64,000 nt of DNA from Bacteroidota bacterium. Lineage in GTDB: Bacteria; Bacteroidota; Ignavibacteria; Ignavibacteriales; SURF-24. Below the pieces are notes generated by a model. The model did not search any database. It was not told the origin of the DNA and saw only the letters and a program-made list of their open reading frames with translations. A program made the position numbers and the translations under genes. Where the stretch lies: NCBI GenBank assembly GCA_030706145.1, contig JAUZPB010000006.1, forward strand, positions 16,155-80,154. The letters run 5' to 3'. Numbering within the stretch: the stretch's first letter is position 1; every line of letters begins with the position of its first letter. Shown here in pieces: positions 1-9,825 of this stretch.

Positions 1-398
1 AGGAAGTTCAGGTATTTGTTTTTTGTGATCATTATTGTGTCAGAAGAAGATAAACTGGAGTTATCAGTAGCTGTAACAATTATGATATTATCTCCCTCCA
101 GCATCGGGATTTCGGCAATTGTCCAGTTATCTGTACCTGTGGCTGTCCCTTTTGTTGAGGAAGATTTCCAGTTAACTTCTTTAATTGGATTTGCAGAAAT
201 TACAATGCCTGCTACAGAGATTTTTTCATTGGTAGTTACATAGCCTTCCTCTGTAGTCGGAGATTGAATAATGACAGAAATTGATGGTGAAGACTGCTGA
301 ATAGGTTCGGGTTCAGTGGGATTTTTTTTGCAGCTATTAAGAATTACTCCCATGGAAATAGCCGAAGCTAAGACAAAGAGTAAGATAAAACGATTCAT
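1..398 (-). CDS. Lipoprotein-like protein, partial (C-terminus outside window)
   Basis: Minus-strand frame open from ATG at 398..396 to the window edge: MNRFILLFVLASAISMGVILNSCKKNPTEPEP... with lipobox-like LNSC; absent from the ORF track because it is truncated. Confidence 0.7.
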   Translation of the reverse strand, partial: MNRFILLFVLASAISMGVILNSCKKNPTEPEPIQQSSPSISVIIQSPTTEEGYVTTNEKISVAGIVISANPIKEVNWKSSSTKGTATGTDNWTIAEIPMLEGDNIIIVTATDNSSLSSSDTIMITKNKYLNF

Positions 399-541
399 AC
401 TCGCCTCCTGTTTTCAAAGTATTTTAAGAAAACGAAACGGTATTGCTATCGCAGAGGTGTTAATTCGTTTTAGCTATAAGATAAAAGTTTCCGGGTAAAA
501 AGCTATTCCATTATGTAATGTTGATAGGGGCAATGGTACAA

Positions 542-660
542 AATAGCAAACTTCCATTACTGGACTCCCATTTGTACTCCAGATTATCTGATGCTTGAAC
601 CGTTTAACCACTATGGATAACAATTTTGTCAGTTTGAAATTGAATAGGGATCATTAAAGT
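542..660 (+). repeat. Diverged intergenic repeat, copy A
   Basis: aatagcaa..tccattactgga..catttgtactccagattatctga.g.t.gaacc...ataacaattttgtc; similar to copies at 2039 and 4580. Confidence 0.55.
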
Positions 661-715
661 CCAAGCAATGTTGATGATTATGGATTTTTTGCAGATATAT
701 TTAAATGAGAAGGCA

Positions 716-1180
716 TTAATTCTCCATTGGATTTATTAAATCTTCGGTCATGATTAATTGTAGTGAATCAAGATTTAGTTTATTATCATTACAATAAATA
801 TATCCATCAGGAATTACTGTTATTGTATCACCTTTTTTGATTTTATCATCTATTCTAAAGGCTGTCCTGATTTGTTTTTTACCTTCGACTACAATTACTT
901 TTGATTCATCATCAACAAAGTGGCAGGGAATCATTCGACCTTTATATCTGATTGTAAGTGAATCAACATAAAGTTTAACGCTATTTTCAAGTTTATAGTT
1001 TTGATAAAAATCAAAGACATGCCCTTGCCAGTTCTGTAGAGTTATATCAACTTTCCCACATTCAAACTTTACGTTGAGAGTATCTGAATTAGTATTTAAA
1101 GGGATTGAGTAGAAAGTATCACAACCTGAAAGGTAAAAAATACTGAAAATAATTGCAGTGAGAAACAGTTTCAATTTCAA
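716..1180 (-). CDS. Small putative lipoprotein, unknown function
   Basis: 154 aa ORF, N-terminal signal with lipobox-like YLSGC. Confidence 0.6.
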   Translation of the reverse strand: MKLKLFLTAIIFSIFYLSGCDTFYSIPLNTNSDTLNVKFECGKVDITLQNWQGHVFDFYQNYKLENSVKLYVDSLTIRYKGRMIPCHFVDDESKVIVVEGKKQIRTAFRIDDKIKKGDTITVIPDGYIYCNDNKLNLDSLQLIMTEDLINPMEN

Positions 1181-1286
1181 TTGTTTACCTCAGAAAACAG
1201 TAGGCGTATAGGGAATTTAACTGACCTTAAATTAAATGTAATCAGGATTATAGATTTCCCATATTTATTTAAGGGACAAAGCATAT

Positions 1287-1703
1287 TCATAAGAATTTAC
1301 TTATTTCACTTTTGAATAAACTATATGTATCTCCAAGATTTTCAACAAGCGGTTCCATTTTCTCTGCATATAGATCCAGAGCATAAGCATGGCTGAAGAA
1401 ATGCCTGAATGCCAGATATTGCCCTAAAAGCAATTTGCAATCTTCCGACAATATATTTTCTTTAACAGCTTGATCAATCAGCTCTTTATGCCAAGATTTT
1501 CCGGTGGGAATAGGGATTTGATTGTAAATGAAGACCTGCTTGAATATGTTCTCGACTCCATTATAAAAATTATGAAGAAGCGCCGCTACACCAGCCAGTT
1601 CAAGAACAGATAGGTATGGAAGTTTTACTGATAGAGGCATTTCTTTTAATATCTCATCTATATTCTCAAGTTCGGCCTTTATCTTCAGGGATAATTTATC
1701 CAT
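1287..1703 (-). CDS. HepT-like HEPN-domain toxin (RNase)
   Basis: 138 aa; R-x4-HxY motif as RHFFSHAY; overlaps the nucleotidyltransferase gene by 8 nt. Confidence 0.75.
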   Translation of the reverse strand: MDKLSLKIKAELENIDEILKEMPLSVKLPYLSVLELAGVAALLHNFYNGVENIFKQVFIYNQIPIPTGKSWHKELIDQAVKENILSEDCKLLLGQYLAFRHFFSHAYALDLYAEKMEPLVENLGDTYSLFKSEISKFL

Positions 1704-1965
1704 AGATCAGCAGGCCGTCAGATTTAACCATATCAGTAAGCAAGCTTTTTTTCTTCAGGTCAATCAAGTCGACAGGCTTGGAGAGACTGAAGATCAGTTC
1801 GCTGTAAAACTTAAAAAATATATTATCTGGCAGGCCTTCAACTCCAAGGTCAATGTCATTTGATTCCTTGGATGAATCAAGGTTTGAGCCGAAAAGATAT
1901 ATCTTCGAAACCTTATACCTTTCAGCTATTTCGAGTAGTATTGTTTTATCTTCATTTGAAATCAT
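1696..1965 (-). CDS. MntA-like minimal nucleotidyltransferase antitoxin
   Basis: 89 aa; YLFGSN...NDIDLGV (GSx9DxD) minimal nucleotidyltransferase motif; upstream partner of the HEPN protein. Confidence 0.75.
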   Translation of the reverse strand: MISNEDKTILLEIAERYKVSKIYLFGSNLDSSKESNDIDLGVEGLPDNIFFKFYSELIFSLSKPVDLIDLKKKSLLTDMVKSDGLLIYG

Positions 1966-2038
1966 ACCTCAAAATAGCTCAAAAAATATATTTTTTCAAT
2001 ATGGAGTGAATTATGAGAATTTGGGCTCAATGACCTAG

Positions 2039-2165
2039 AATAGCAATAGTCCATTGCTGGACTTTCATTTTTGTGCTCCAGATTATTTGAAGTTAGAACC
2101 TGTATGATGACCACGAATTACAACTTCGCAAGGTTGGGGTTCAATTGTACTGAATAAAAGGTACA
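2039..2165 (+). repeat. Diverged intergenic repeat, copy B
   Basis: aatagcaatagtccattgctggactttcatttttgtgctccagattatttgaagttagaacc...attacaacttcgcaaggttg...aaaaggtaca. Confidence 0.6.
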
Positions 2166-2357
2166 GACTATACATCCTAAGGTTAAGTCTTTGCATTAGA
2201 AGAGAAATGCATCATATGAGGAAAATTAAGTGTAATCAAATCATGATTTCAGCTCATGCAGACTAAAATATAAAATTTCTCCATGAAAACTATTTTACTT
2301 CATAAAAGGTCAGAAGTGTATTGTCTATCATACATCGGGATAAATGCTCTGTTAATG

Positions 2358-2753
2358 CTACCCTTTTATCTGCACTGCTGGTTCATGCTTATGCTTTCGG
2401 CTGATTCTTAGAGCCAATATGCACGCGTAAACGTTCAAAATCAGTCCAATGAAATAAGGTATCCATACATAAGTGCTCCAGAAATTCATTACCATAATTG
2501 GTTCGAAAAGAAACAATGCATTAATGATAATTGGAGCGTACCAGATGCTTATCCGGAAATTTAAAACCATAAAGAAGCAGCAGATGGCAGTCGAAATTCC
2601 CCAGACTAAGCACGTCTTATTTTCCCCGTAAGCAGTTAACCTGAAAATGCTGTCTGCAATAAACCCAACTGCTGTAGTGCCTATAAGCGCGAAAAGTGCT
2701 AAGGCCAGGGCTGCCAGATGCTGACGCAGTAACTGAGCTTTGCTTTTTTCCAT
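2358..2753 (-). CDS. Small integral membrane protein, unknown function
   Basis: 131 aa with about four hydrophobic segments. Confidence 0.6.
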   Translation of the reverse strand: MEKSKAQLLRQHLAALALALFALIGTTAVGFIADSIFRLTAYGENKTCLVWGISTAICCFFMVLNFRISIWYAPIIINALFLFEPIMVMNFWSTYVWIPYFIGLILNVYACILALRISRKHKHEPAVQIKG

Positions 2754-2786
2754 TTCAACCTCCCAAAAGGAAAAGCCTATATGTTT

Positions 2787-4328
2787 TTATTTCAAAAGGA
2801 TAAATTTCTTTGCAGCCCTGAAACTGCCAGATTCAAGCTTGTATAAATATATACCGCTTGGTAAGTTGCTTCCATTAAATTGGACTGAGTAATTTCCAGC
2901 CGGTTTATATTCGTCTACAATTGCAGCAATCTTTTCACCTATTGTATTATAGATCGTGAGCTTTACATCTCCATCTCTTGCAATCGAATAATTTATAGTA
3001 GTGGATGGATTAAAGGGATTTGGATAGTTTTGTGATAAATTATATTCCGATGGAATATTAGAACCGCCCTGTTTGACATCGGTCAATGTAAAATTGATCA
3101 GTATGTTTTTTTGGCCGGGATGTACAAGAATTGGTGTCTGACTCAATCCAGATGGCTGGTTAACTGGAAATATATAATAATTGTAAATTTTGCTGCTCAC
3201 ATGAAAAACGAAATTACCATTAGGATCGGTGAACAAATTTGTAGAGGCTGAGTCCTTATTTGATGCACTTAGCTGCATAGAAAAATTAGGAGGATTTCCA
3301 TTTAAAGTTACTTTACCGCTTATAGTAGAATTTGATTTGAATATCGTTAGATCATGTGTCAGTGTATTGCCTGAGTTTACTGTAGGAAAAGTATAAATTG
3401 CCATCATCTGTGTTGTATCAAACTGATCACCGGCGGAAATCTGGATGTTATTTTGCGGTAACTCAGTTGATAGTAAGCCTATGCGAAAAGCTCCAGCGGT
3501 ATCACTCAATCCATAACGGTAATAACTGCCATTGTTCCAGGAAATGAAAGCTGCATCCCTGATTAAAGGAGTGCCATCCTCGTATCTTGCTGTTCCTTTT
3601 ATCTCTGCAGAAGCCGCAGTTACGGTAAAGTTTTTGGTTGTATAGTTTGGTGTATTGGGGTTTAAAGTAAATTCATATTCCATTGGTGAAAGAACAGCCG
3701 AGCCAAAGACGAGATTATTGTCGGTAGTAAGACGCCAGGGATTTCCTGTAGTATCGGCATTCATCTGAATTGTAAAGTTCCCATTTGCATCTGTGAGGGC
3801 ATCCCAGAACTGAGTAGTCTGTCCATTTCCCTGTGCTTCAAGCGTAAGCATAATATTTTGCTTACTAATTCCCGGTGGTACAGAAACAGTACCGGAAATA
3901 GTTATTGCAGGTGAAGCTAATTTATTGACAATCCCTGTAACAGTTTTATAATTATTATGGTTTTTGAAAAGCATTATATAATGAGCAGGAGCAAGACCAA
4001 GTTTTGACTGAAAGAGTACATGCCCGTTTTTTGTTCCATCTATATCCGGCGGTCCATGCTGTCCTTTTGGGTCACCGTCTATATGGTTAAAAAATATCCA
4101 TAAAACATCTGTCGAAGGATTAAGAACGCCATTCTGGTCAGTATCAATCCATATCTCAATGAGTGTGGTATCTCCTGGAGTAGGAACATCATAGCTCCAA
4201 CCCAACTGATCGCCGCTTGTAATAGTGAAACTGCTGGTTTGACCGTTAACAAGCAGGTTTGTGATTTGTCCATATGACATAGCCGTCAAAATGGACATAA
4301 ATGTCAGAAAAAGTAATATTTTTTTCAT
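2787..4328 (-). CDS. Secreted protein with T9SS type A C-terminal sorting domain
   Basis: Signal peptide; C-terminus NYPNPFNPSTTINYSI...GSFRAAKKFILLK. Confidence 0.85.
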   Translation of the reverse strand: MKKILLFLTFMSILTAMSYGQITNLLVNGQTSSFTITSGDQLGWSYDVPTPGDTTLIEIWIDTDQNGVLNPSTDVLWIFFNHIDGDPKGQHGPPDIDGTKNGHVLFQSKLGLAPAHYIMLFKNHNNYKTVTGIVNKLASPAITISGTVSVPPGISKQNIMLTLEAQGNGQTTQFWDALTDANGNFTIQMNADTTGNPWRLTTDNNLVFGSAVLSPMEYEFTLNPNTPNYTTKNFTVTAASAEIKGTARYEDGTPLIRDAAFISWNNGSYYRYGLSDTAGAFRIGLLSTELPQNNIQISAGDQFDTTQMMAIYTFPTVNSGNTLTHDLTIFKSNSTISGKVTLNGNPPNFSMQLSASNKDSASTNLFTDPNGNFVFHVSSKIYNYYIFPVNQPSGLSQTPILVHPGQKNILINFTLTDVKQGGSNIPSEYNLSQNYPNPFNPSTTINYSIARDGDVKLTIYNTIGEKIAAIVDEYKPAGNYSVQFNGSNLPSGIYLYKLESGSFRAAKKFILLK

Positions 4329-4579
4329 TCTAAGGTCCTCAATTATTTCAATTAATTTAATTAGGGGGGACTTAGAAAAAAGGTCATAAAATTTGCATTT
4401 AATACAGGGAAACCAGAATTAAATAAAAGTGATACTTCTTAAGAGAGTAGATATTAGTTTTGAATTTAAGTCCTGAAAAAGATCACAACTTATGTGGCCG
4501 AAAAGATTATTCTTGATTTTCCGGGTAGCACCTTAATTATTGTCGGGATAGAAAACCACCGCTTATCTTTAAGACAAAG

Positions 4580-4702
4580 AAAGCTCAGATAAATGAGTCT
4601 TTCTTTTTGTACCCCAGATTATATGACGTTAGAACTTGTTTGTTAAAGATAGATTACAATTTTGCCGGATTGAGGCAATGATTAGTGTTGACAAAAGGCA
4701 CA
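4580..4702 (+). repeat. Diverged intergenic repeat, copy C
   Basis: hairpin gaaagctca/tgagtctttc then tttttgtaccccagattatatgacgttagaactt...attacaattttgccggattg...aaaaggcaca. Confidence 0.6.
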
Positions 4703-4705
4703 CAA

Positions 4706-4727
4706 TGTTATAAATTGAGATATAACA
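4706..4727. promoter_or_regulatory. Inverted repeat, candidate operator of the downstream toxin-antitoxin pair
   Basis: TGTTATA-aattgaga-TATAACA (perfect 7-bp arms), 14 nt before ATG 4742; TTGACA at 4688-4693. Confidence 0.4.
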
Positions 4728-4741
4728 AAATAACATGCCGG

Positions 4742-5014
4742 ATGAAGTATTTCGAATGGAATGAAGCGAAAAATGAGCGGCTTAAAGATGAAAGAAAGAT
4801 TTCATTTGAGATTATAATAAGCCAGATTGAGATGGGATACCTTCTCGATGTTTTAAGGCATCCGAATAAGGAGAAATATGACGACCAGAAGATATTTGTA
4901 GTTGAATATGAAAGTTATGCGTATTTGGTCCCGTTTGTAGAAGATGATGAAAAGGTATTCTTAAAGACAATTATTCCAAGTAGAAAGACCACAAAGAAGT
5001 ATTTAGAAGGGTAG
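4742..5014 (+). CDS. BrnT-like toxin
   Basis: MKYFEWNEAKNERLKDERKISFE.. (BrnT-type FEWDxxKN...F N-terminus); ATG 4742 preferred over the upstream GTG 4685 in the track. Confidence 0.65.
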   Translation: MKYFEWNEAKNERLKDERKISFEIIISQIEMGYLLDVLRHPNKEKYDDQKIFVVEYESYAYLVPFVEDDEKVFLKTIIPSRKTTKKYLEG

Positions 5015-5018
5015 TAAA

Positions 5019-5285
5019 ATGAAAAAGTTGGAGAAAAGTGAGGCAGAGCTCCTGAAGTCTGTTGAAGATGGCGAATGGCAGTCAGTAGGGGGTGAGAAAA
5101 AGAAAGCTGAATACGAACGTTATGCAAAAAATACTGCGGCCAAGAATAAAAGGATAAACATACGTTTATCGGAAAAGGACCTTGCCAACCTAAAGGCTAA
5201 ATCTCTGGAAGAGGGGATTCCGTATCAGACACTTATCGCCAGTATTATTCATAAATATGTACATGGAAAGTTCAGAGAAATCTGA
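5019..5285 (+). CDS. BrnA/CopG-like antitoxin
   Basis: KRINIRLSEKDLANLKAKSLEEGIPYQTLIASIIHKYV ribbon-helix-helix-like C-terminus; 4 nt downstream of toxin. Confidence 0.7.
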   Translation: MKKLEKSEAELLKSVEDGEWQSVGGEKKKAEYERYAKNTAAKNKRINIRLSEKDLANLKAKSLEEGIPYQTLIASIIHKYVHGKFREI

Positions 5286-5307
5286 GCTGTAAACAGGTTT
5301 TTAAAAC

Positions 5308-5339
5308 AAATAATCCCGGCGTGGACCGGGATTATTTTG
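5308..5339 (+). terminator. Intrinsic (possibly bidirectional) terminator
   Basis: AATAATCCCGG-cgtgga-CCGGGATTATTTT between convergent genes. Confidence 0.7.
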
Positions 5340-5348
5340 CTTATACTG

Positions 5349-6335
5349 TTATAAATTATTCTTCATAAATTTTTCATATCCGCTTAACCTGAAAACCTCG
5401 CCGGGAGAGAGGTTGTAAATATCTTTCCAGGATTCTGCTCCGTTATTGTTTATGTAGGCCTGGCAAATCCTGAAGCCTATGAAATAAGCTATCCTGTCGG
5501 GAGCCCCGTCAAAGATAAACCGGTGGGCTCTGGCAAATTTATTTTTCATATTATCATCAGTTGAATCCAATCGGCCCTTTGTATAATCATATATCTTGTT
5601 TTCGTTGTTTATGCACCATTGCCATTCTTTATCTGTAAAACCTATGTTTTTAGCCGGAGATATTTTTTTATCCCAATACAAGTAATTAACAAAACAGGAG
5701 AATCCTTCATTTATAATTCTGCATAATAAGGTCCCGTCATCAGCCTGAATTTTGCCCATTATCTGATGATTGATTTCATGGGGCAATGCAAATAATAGCT
5801 GTTCGTATCCTTCACCCCCGATGCCGAAAAAATCTGCAAACATTCCTATATTTGCAAGGCCTTCCATATTAGCTGCCTTATTCCCATATATCAGATACCA
5901 TTTCCCCTCAGGCACTCTGCCTGTCAGTTGTTTTAATTTGCCGGCAGTTGCAGTGAACACTGAATCGAAGTCAACTTGAAATGGGATTAAAAAGCCGGGG
6001 GTCGCAGAGCTAATCAAATTTTCCCAGTTTTTGCCGGTCCACTCTTTAAAACCCTGTTCATCAAAAAATCCGTTCCAGAAATCCTCACAAGGGAAGTAAA
6101 CGTCCTTAATAAATTGTGCGATTCTTTCCTCTCTGCCTTTGCCCTTAGAATTGTACACCGATATGACTTCTTGTTTATAGATATTAAACACCTGAACTTG
6201 ACCGTTCAAAATGGACAGATGAATCTGCGGCTTTTTCTGAACAAGGGAATAGAACTTTTCAAAATCATCCTGAGGAAAGCCTGAAGAGCTGAAAGCCAGG
6301 GCAGCAAGAACACTAATAAGAATAAACTTCCACAT
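5349..6335 (-). CDS. DUF2268-like putative zinc metalloprotease
   Basis: Signal peptide; HExxH as PHEINHQIMG with downstream INEGFSCF. Confidence 0.65.
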   Translation of the reverse strand: MWKFILISVLAALAFSSSGFPQDDFEKFYSLVQKKPQIHLSILNGQVQVFNIYKQEVISVYNSKGKGREERIAQFIKDVYFPCEDFWNGFFDEQGFKEWTGKNWENLISSATPGFLIPFQVDFDSVFTATAGKLKQLTGRVPEGKWYLIYGNKAANMEGLANIGMFADFFGIGGEGYEQLLFALPHEINHQIMGKIQADDGTLLCRIINEGFSCFVNYLYWDKKISPAKNIGFTDKEWQWCINNENKIYDYTKGRLDSTDDNMKNKFARAHRFIFDGAPDRIAYFIGFRICQAYINNNGAESWKDIYNLSPGEVFRLSGYEKFMKNNL

Positions 6336-6439
6336 TGTTCCTCCAGATATAATTAGGTCGGAAGTATTATGTATCCTTAGATTTCTATCAAGTTATTACA
6401 GGGGGAAGGGGAAAATAGTGATTTTGTCAAATAAATACA

Positions 6440-6763
6440 GAATAATCTTTAAAGTATTTTCAGGCTGTGAATCCATAAGTTTCCCATTTGATGATGGATT
6501 GCCTAAAGCTCTTTTAGTCCTGTTTCCCACCCGTCTGTTATTTGCCCGGGACTGACCTGTCGTGCTTCGCCAGTCATGTCGAATAAGACGCTTGGGGCAA
6601 AGCACTCCCGGACTTTGTCCCAATTGCGCTTATCCGTATTAATTACCATGAGGTTTATGACTTTGGTTATTTCGTCCTTTGCAATAAGATCAGCCAATGC
6701 TTTTTCCATGCCTGGTCCCCTGTATTTGTTTTCTTTGGAATAAAATAATATACATAATAGCAT
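6440..6763 (-). pseudogene. SnoaL-like / NTF2-fold protein with in-frame stop
   Basis: ORF 6503..6763 ends ...GLKEL* (TAG at 6505..6503); same frame continues AIHHQMGNLWIHSLKIL*, the usual SnoaL HHQxGN block. Confidence 0.6.
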
Positions 6764-6827
6764 TCTGAAGCTCTAGTGCAGAGTTTATAGACAATATACC
6801 GGGTAGGATGGTGTGGTTTAAAATGAG

Positions 6828-6848
6828 AAAAGCCCAGTAGTGGGCTTT
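6828..6848 (-). terminator. Terminator downstream of tRNA-Arg
   Basis: Minus strand AAAGCCCA-ctac-TGGGCTTTT directly 3' of the tRNA. Confidence 0.6.
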
Positions 6849-6854
6849 CATTTG

Positions 6855-6928
6855 TACCCCCGAGAGGATTCGAACCTCCGACCTGCGGTTTAGGAAACCG
6901 TCGCTCTATCCTGCTGAGCTACGGGGGC
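6855..6928 (-). tRNA. tRNA-Arg (anticodon CCT)
   Basis: GCCCCCGTAGCTCAGCAGGATAGAGCGACGGTTTCCTAAACCGCAGGTCGGAGGTTCGAATCCTCTCGGGGGTA; cloverleaf by eye; CCA not encoded. Confidence 0.93.
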
Positions 6929-7027
6929 ATCTACAGAATTGTTTTATTCTTAGACCAATAAGATAACCAAAATTCGGCAAAAATGAAATAAAAAGATATG
7001 CCTTTGATAATTGAATCACCTTATTTC

Positions 7028-8197
7028 TTACTTCAATATTACAAGCTTCTTTGACTCCCTGAAGCTTCCGGCTTCAATTCTGTATATGTATACTCCTGCA
7101 GGCAGTGTGTTGGCCCTTAACCTGTATGAGTAGCTCCCTGGTTCCTTAAATTCATTAACAAGTGTCATAACCTCTTTACCAAGCATGTCAAAAAGCTTTA
7201 GCCTTACCTGCGCGCTTTGTTCAACTGAATACTCAATTGTTGTCTCTGGATTAAATGGGTTTGGGTAGTTCTGCTTTAATCTGTAGCTTGCTGGCACCTT
7301 AAAGGTCTCAAGCCCTGTGATTGAAAGGGGAAATACATCTGTAATTGTAAAGTCTACCCAAAATAGTCCCGAAGTATTTGGAATTGCATTTCTTATGGCA
7401 TCACCAAGAGCTTTTGGTGGATTTGTATACTTGCTCCACCACGGCTTATCATCCGGGTAGCCAAACTGGTATTCAACCCGGTTTGATGAGAACTTATTAC
7501 CCCATTTTTTGAAGTAATAGAGCATTTCACTTAGATCTGTAAACTGCTGACTGTCATCAACAAATATTATGTCACCCCTGTAGCTTGGCGGCATGTGACT
7601 TTCGGTAAAGTGCTTCAGAAAGAGGGAATACTTAGGATTTATTGCCTTAACTGTCTTTTCCCATGATTCTGCTGCCGAATCACTTACTTGAATTCCATAG
7701 TTGTTGTTTGGGTATATGCCATTGTTAAAATACCACTCGGCGTCCATTCCAAAGCCTGTCACGCATTTGTGGCCTTTATAACGGTTAAGTACCAGCTTTA
7801 TCAAAGAGTTCATATCTGCTTTTCCAGACTCAACCTGCAGCCATACTTTTATTCCTGCACTGTCAAACTTCGAAAGATATTCTTCAGCTTTGTCAGTCCC
7901 GGCAAAACTTACATTTGGATAGTCATTTCCATCCGATGGAAATACCATCTGTGTTGATCCGTCATCCTGAAAAAAACTGACAATCCAGACTGCAGCAGGA
8001 GAGTAATTCTCAAAGTTTTTGCTCATTGCTTTTCCTACAGCCTGCCAGTAGTCAGTCTTGTATTTATAAATATGGGAGCCTCTGAAACCAGCAACTTTTA
8101 AAGTTGAATCTGCTTGTGCAAATACTGAATTGCTGCTATATATAAGTCCTGCAAGAATTATGGTCAAAACAATTGGCTTAAAGAACTGAACTCTCAT
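7028..8197 (-). CDS. Secreted protein with T9SS type A sorting domain
   Basis: Signal peptide; YRLKQNYPNPFNPETTIEYSV...GSFRESKKLVILK C-terminus. Confidence 0.85.
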   Translation of the reverse strand: MRVQFFKPIVLTIILAGLIYSSNSVFAQADSTLKVAGFRGSHIYKYKTDYWQAVGKAMSKNFENYSPAAVWIVSFFQDDGSTQMVFPSDGNDYPNVSFAGTDKAEEYLSKFDSAGIKVWLQVESGKADMNSLIKLVLNRYKGHKCVTGFGMDAEWYFNNGIYPNNNYGIQVSDSAAESWEKTVKAINPKYSLFLKHFTESHMPPSYRGDIIFVDDSQQFTDLSEMLYYFKKWGNKFSSNRVEYQFGYPDDKPWWSKYTNPPKALGDAIRNAIPNTSGLFWVDFTITDVFPLSITGLETFKVPASYRLKQNYPNPFNPETTIEYSVEQSAQVRLKLFDMLGKEVMTLVNEFKEPGSYSYRLRANTLPAGVYIYRIEAGSFRESKKLVILK

Positions 8198-8405
8198 AAG
8201 GTCTTCCTCTTTTTCTGATGGGATTATACTGAAAAATAGTTCTGGAAAATTCTATATGCCTATATAAAGAATAATTTGGTCCTAATATTCAGAAAAATTG
8301 GCTAAAATATTTTGTTGACTTTTATAAGAATTCGACATAATCATCTCTAATTTAAATTGCTTTTACTCCCCCTTATTTATAATTTTGTATAATGAATTTC
8401 ACTAA

Positions 8406-9719
<1,314 letters not shown>

Positions 9720-9752
9720 TAATTCTTTTGAAAGAATAACTAACTTAGATAT

Positions 9753-9788
9753 AAAGCGCCTGTCAAGTTTTCGTCAGGCGCTTTTTTG
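9753..9788 (+). terminator. Intrinsic terminator after eno
   Basis: AAAGCGCCTG-tcaagttttcgt-CAGGCGCTTTTTT. Confidence 0.85.
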
Positions 9789-9825
9789 TCTGAACAAATA
9801 ATAAATCCTGCCTTAGAGGTATTTT

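Noticed and set aside
542-4702. Integron attC interpretation of the three intergenic repeats
   Set aside because: No clear RYYYAAC/GTTRRRY core pair in all copies and no integrase in the window; only copy B shows partial internal complementarity.
4685-4741. GTG start extending the BrnT-like toxin by 19 aa
   Set aside because: Extension covers the TTGACA element and palindrome; ATG 4742 gives a standard BrnT N-terminus.
6396-6623. 75-aa minus-strand ORF MGQSPGVLCPKRL...
   Set aside because: Alternative frame of the SnoaL-like pseudogene; real homology is in the other frame.
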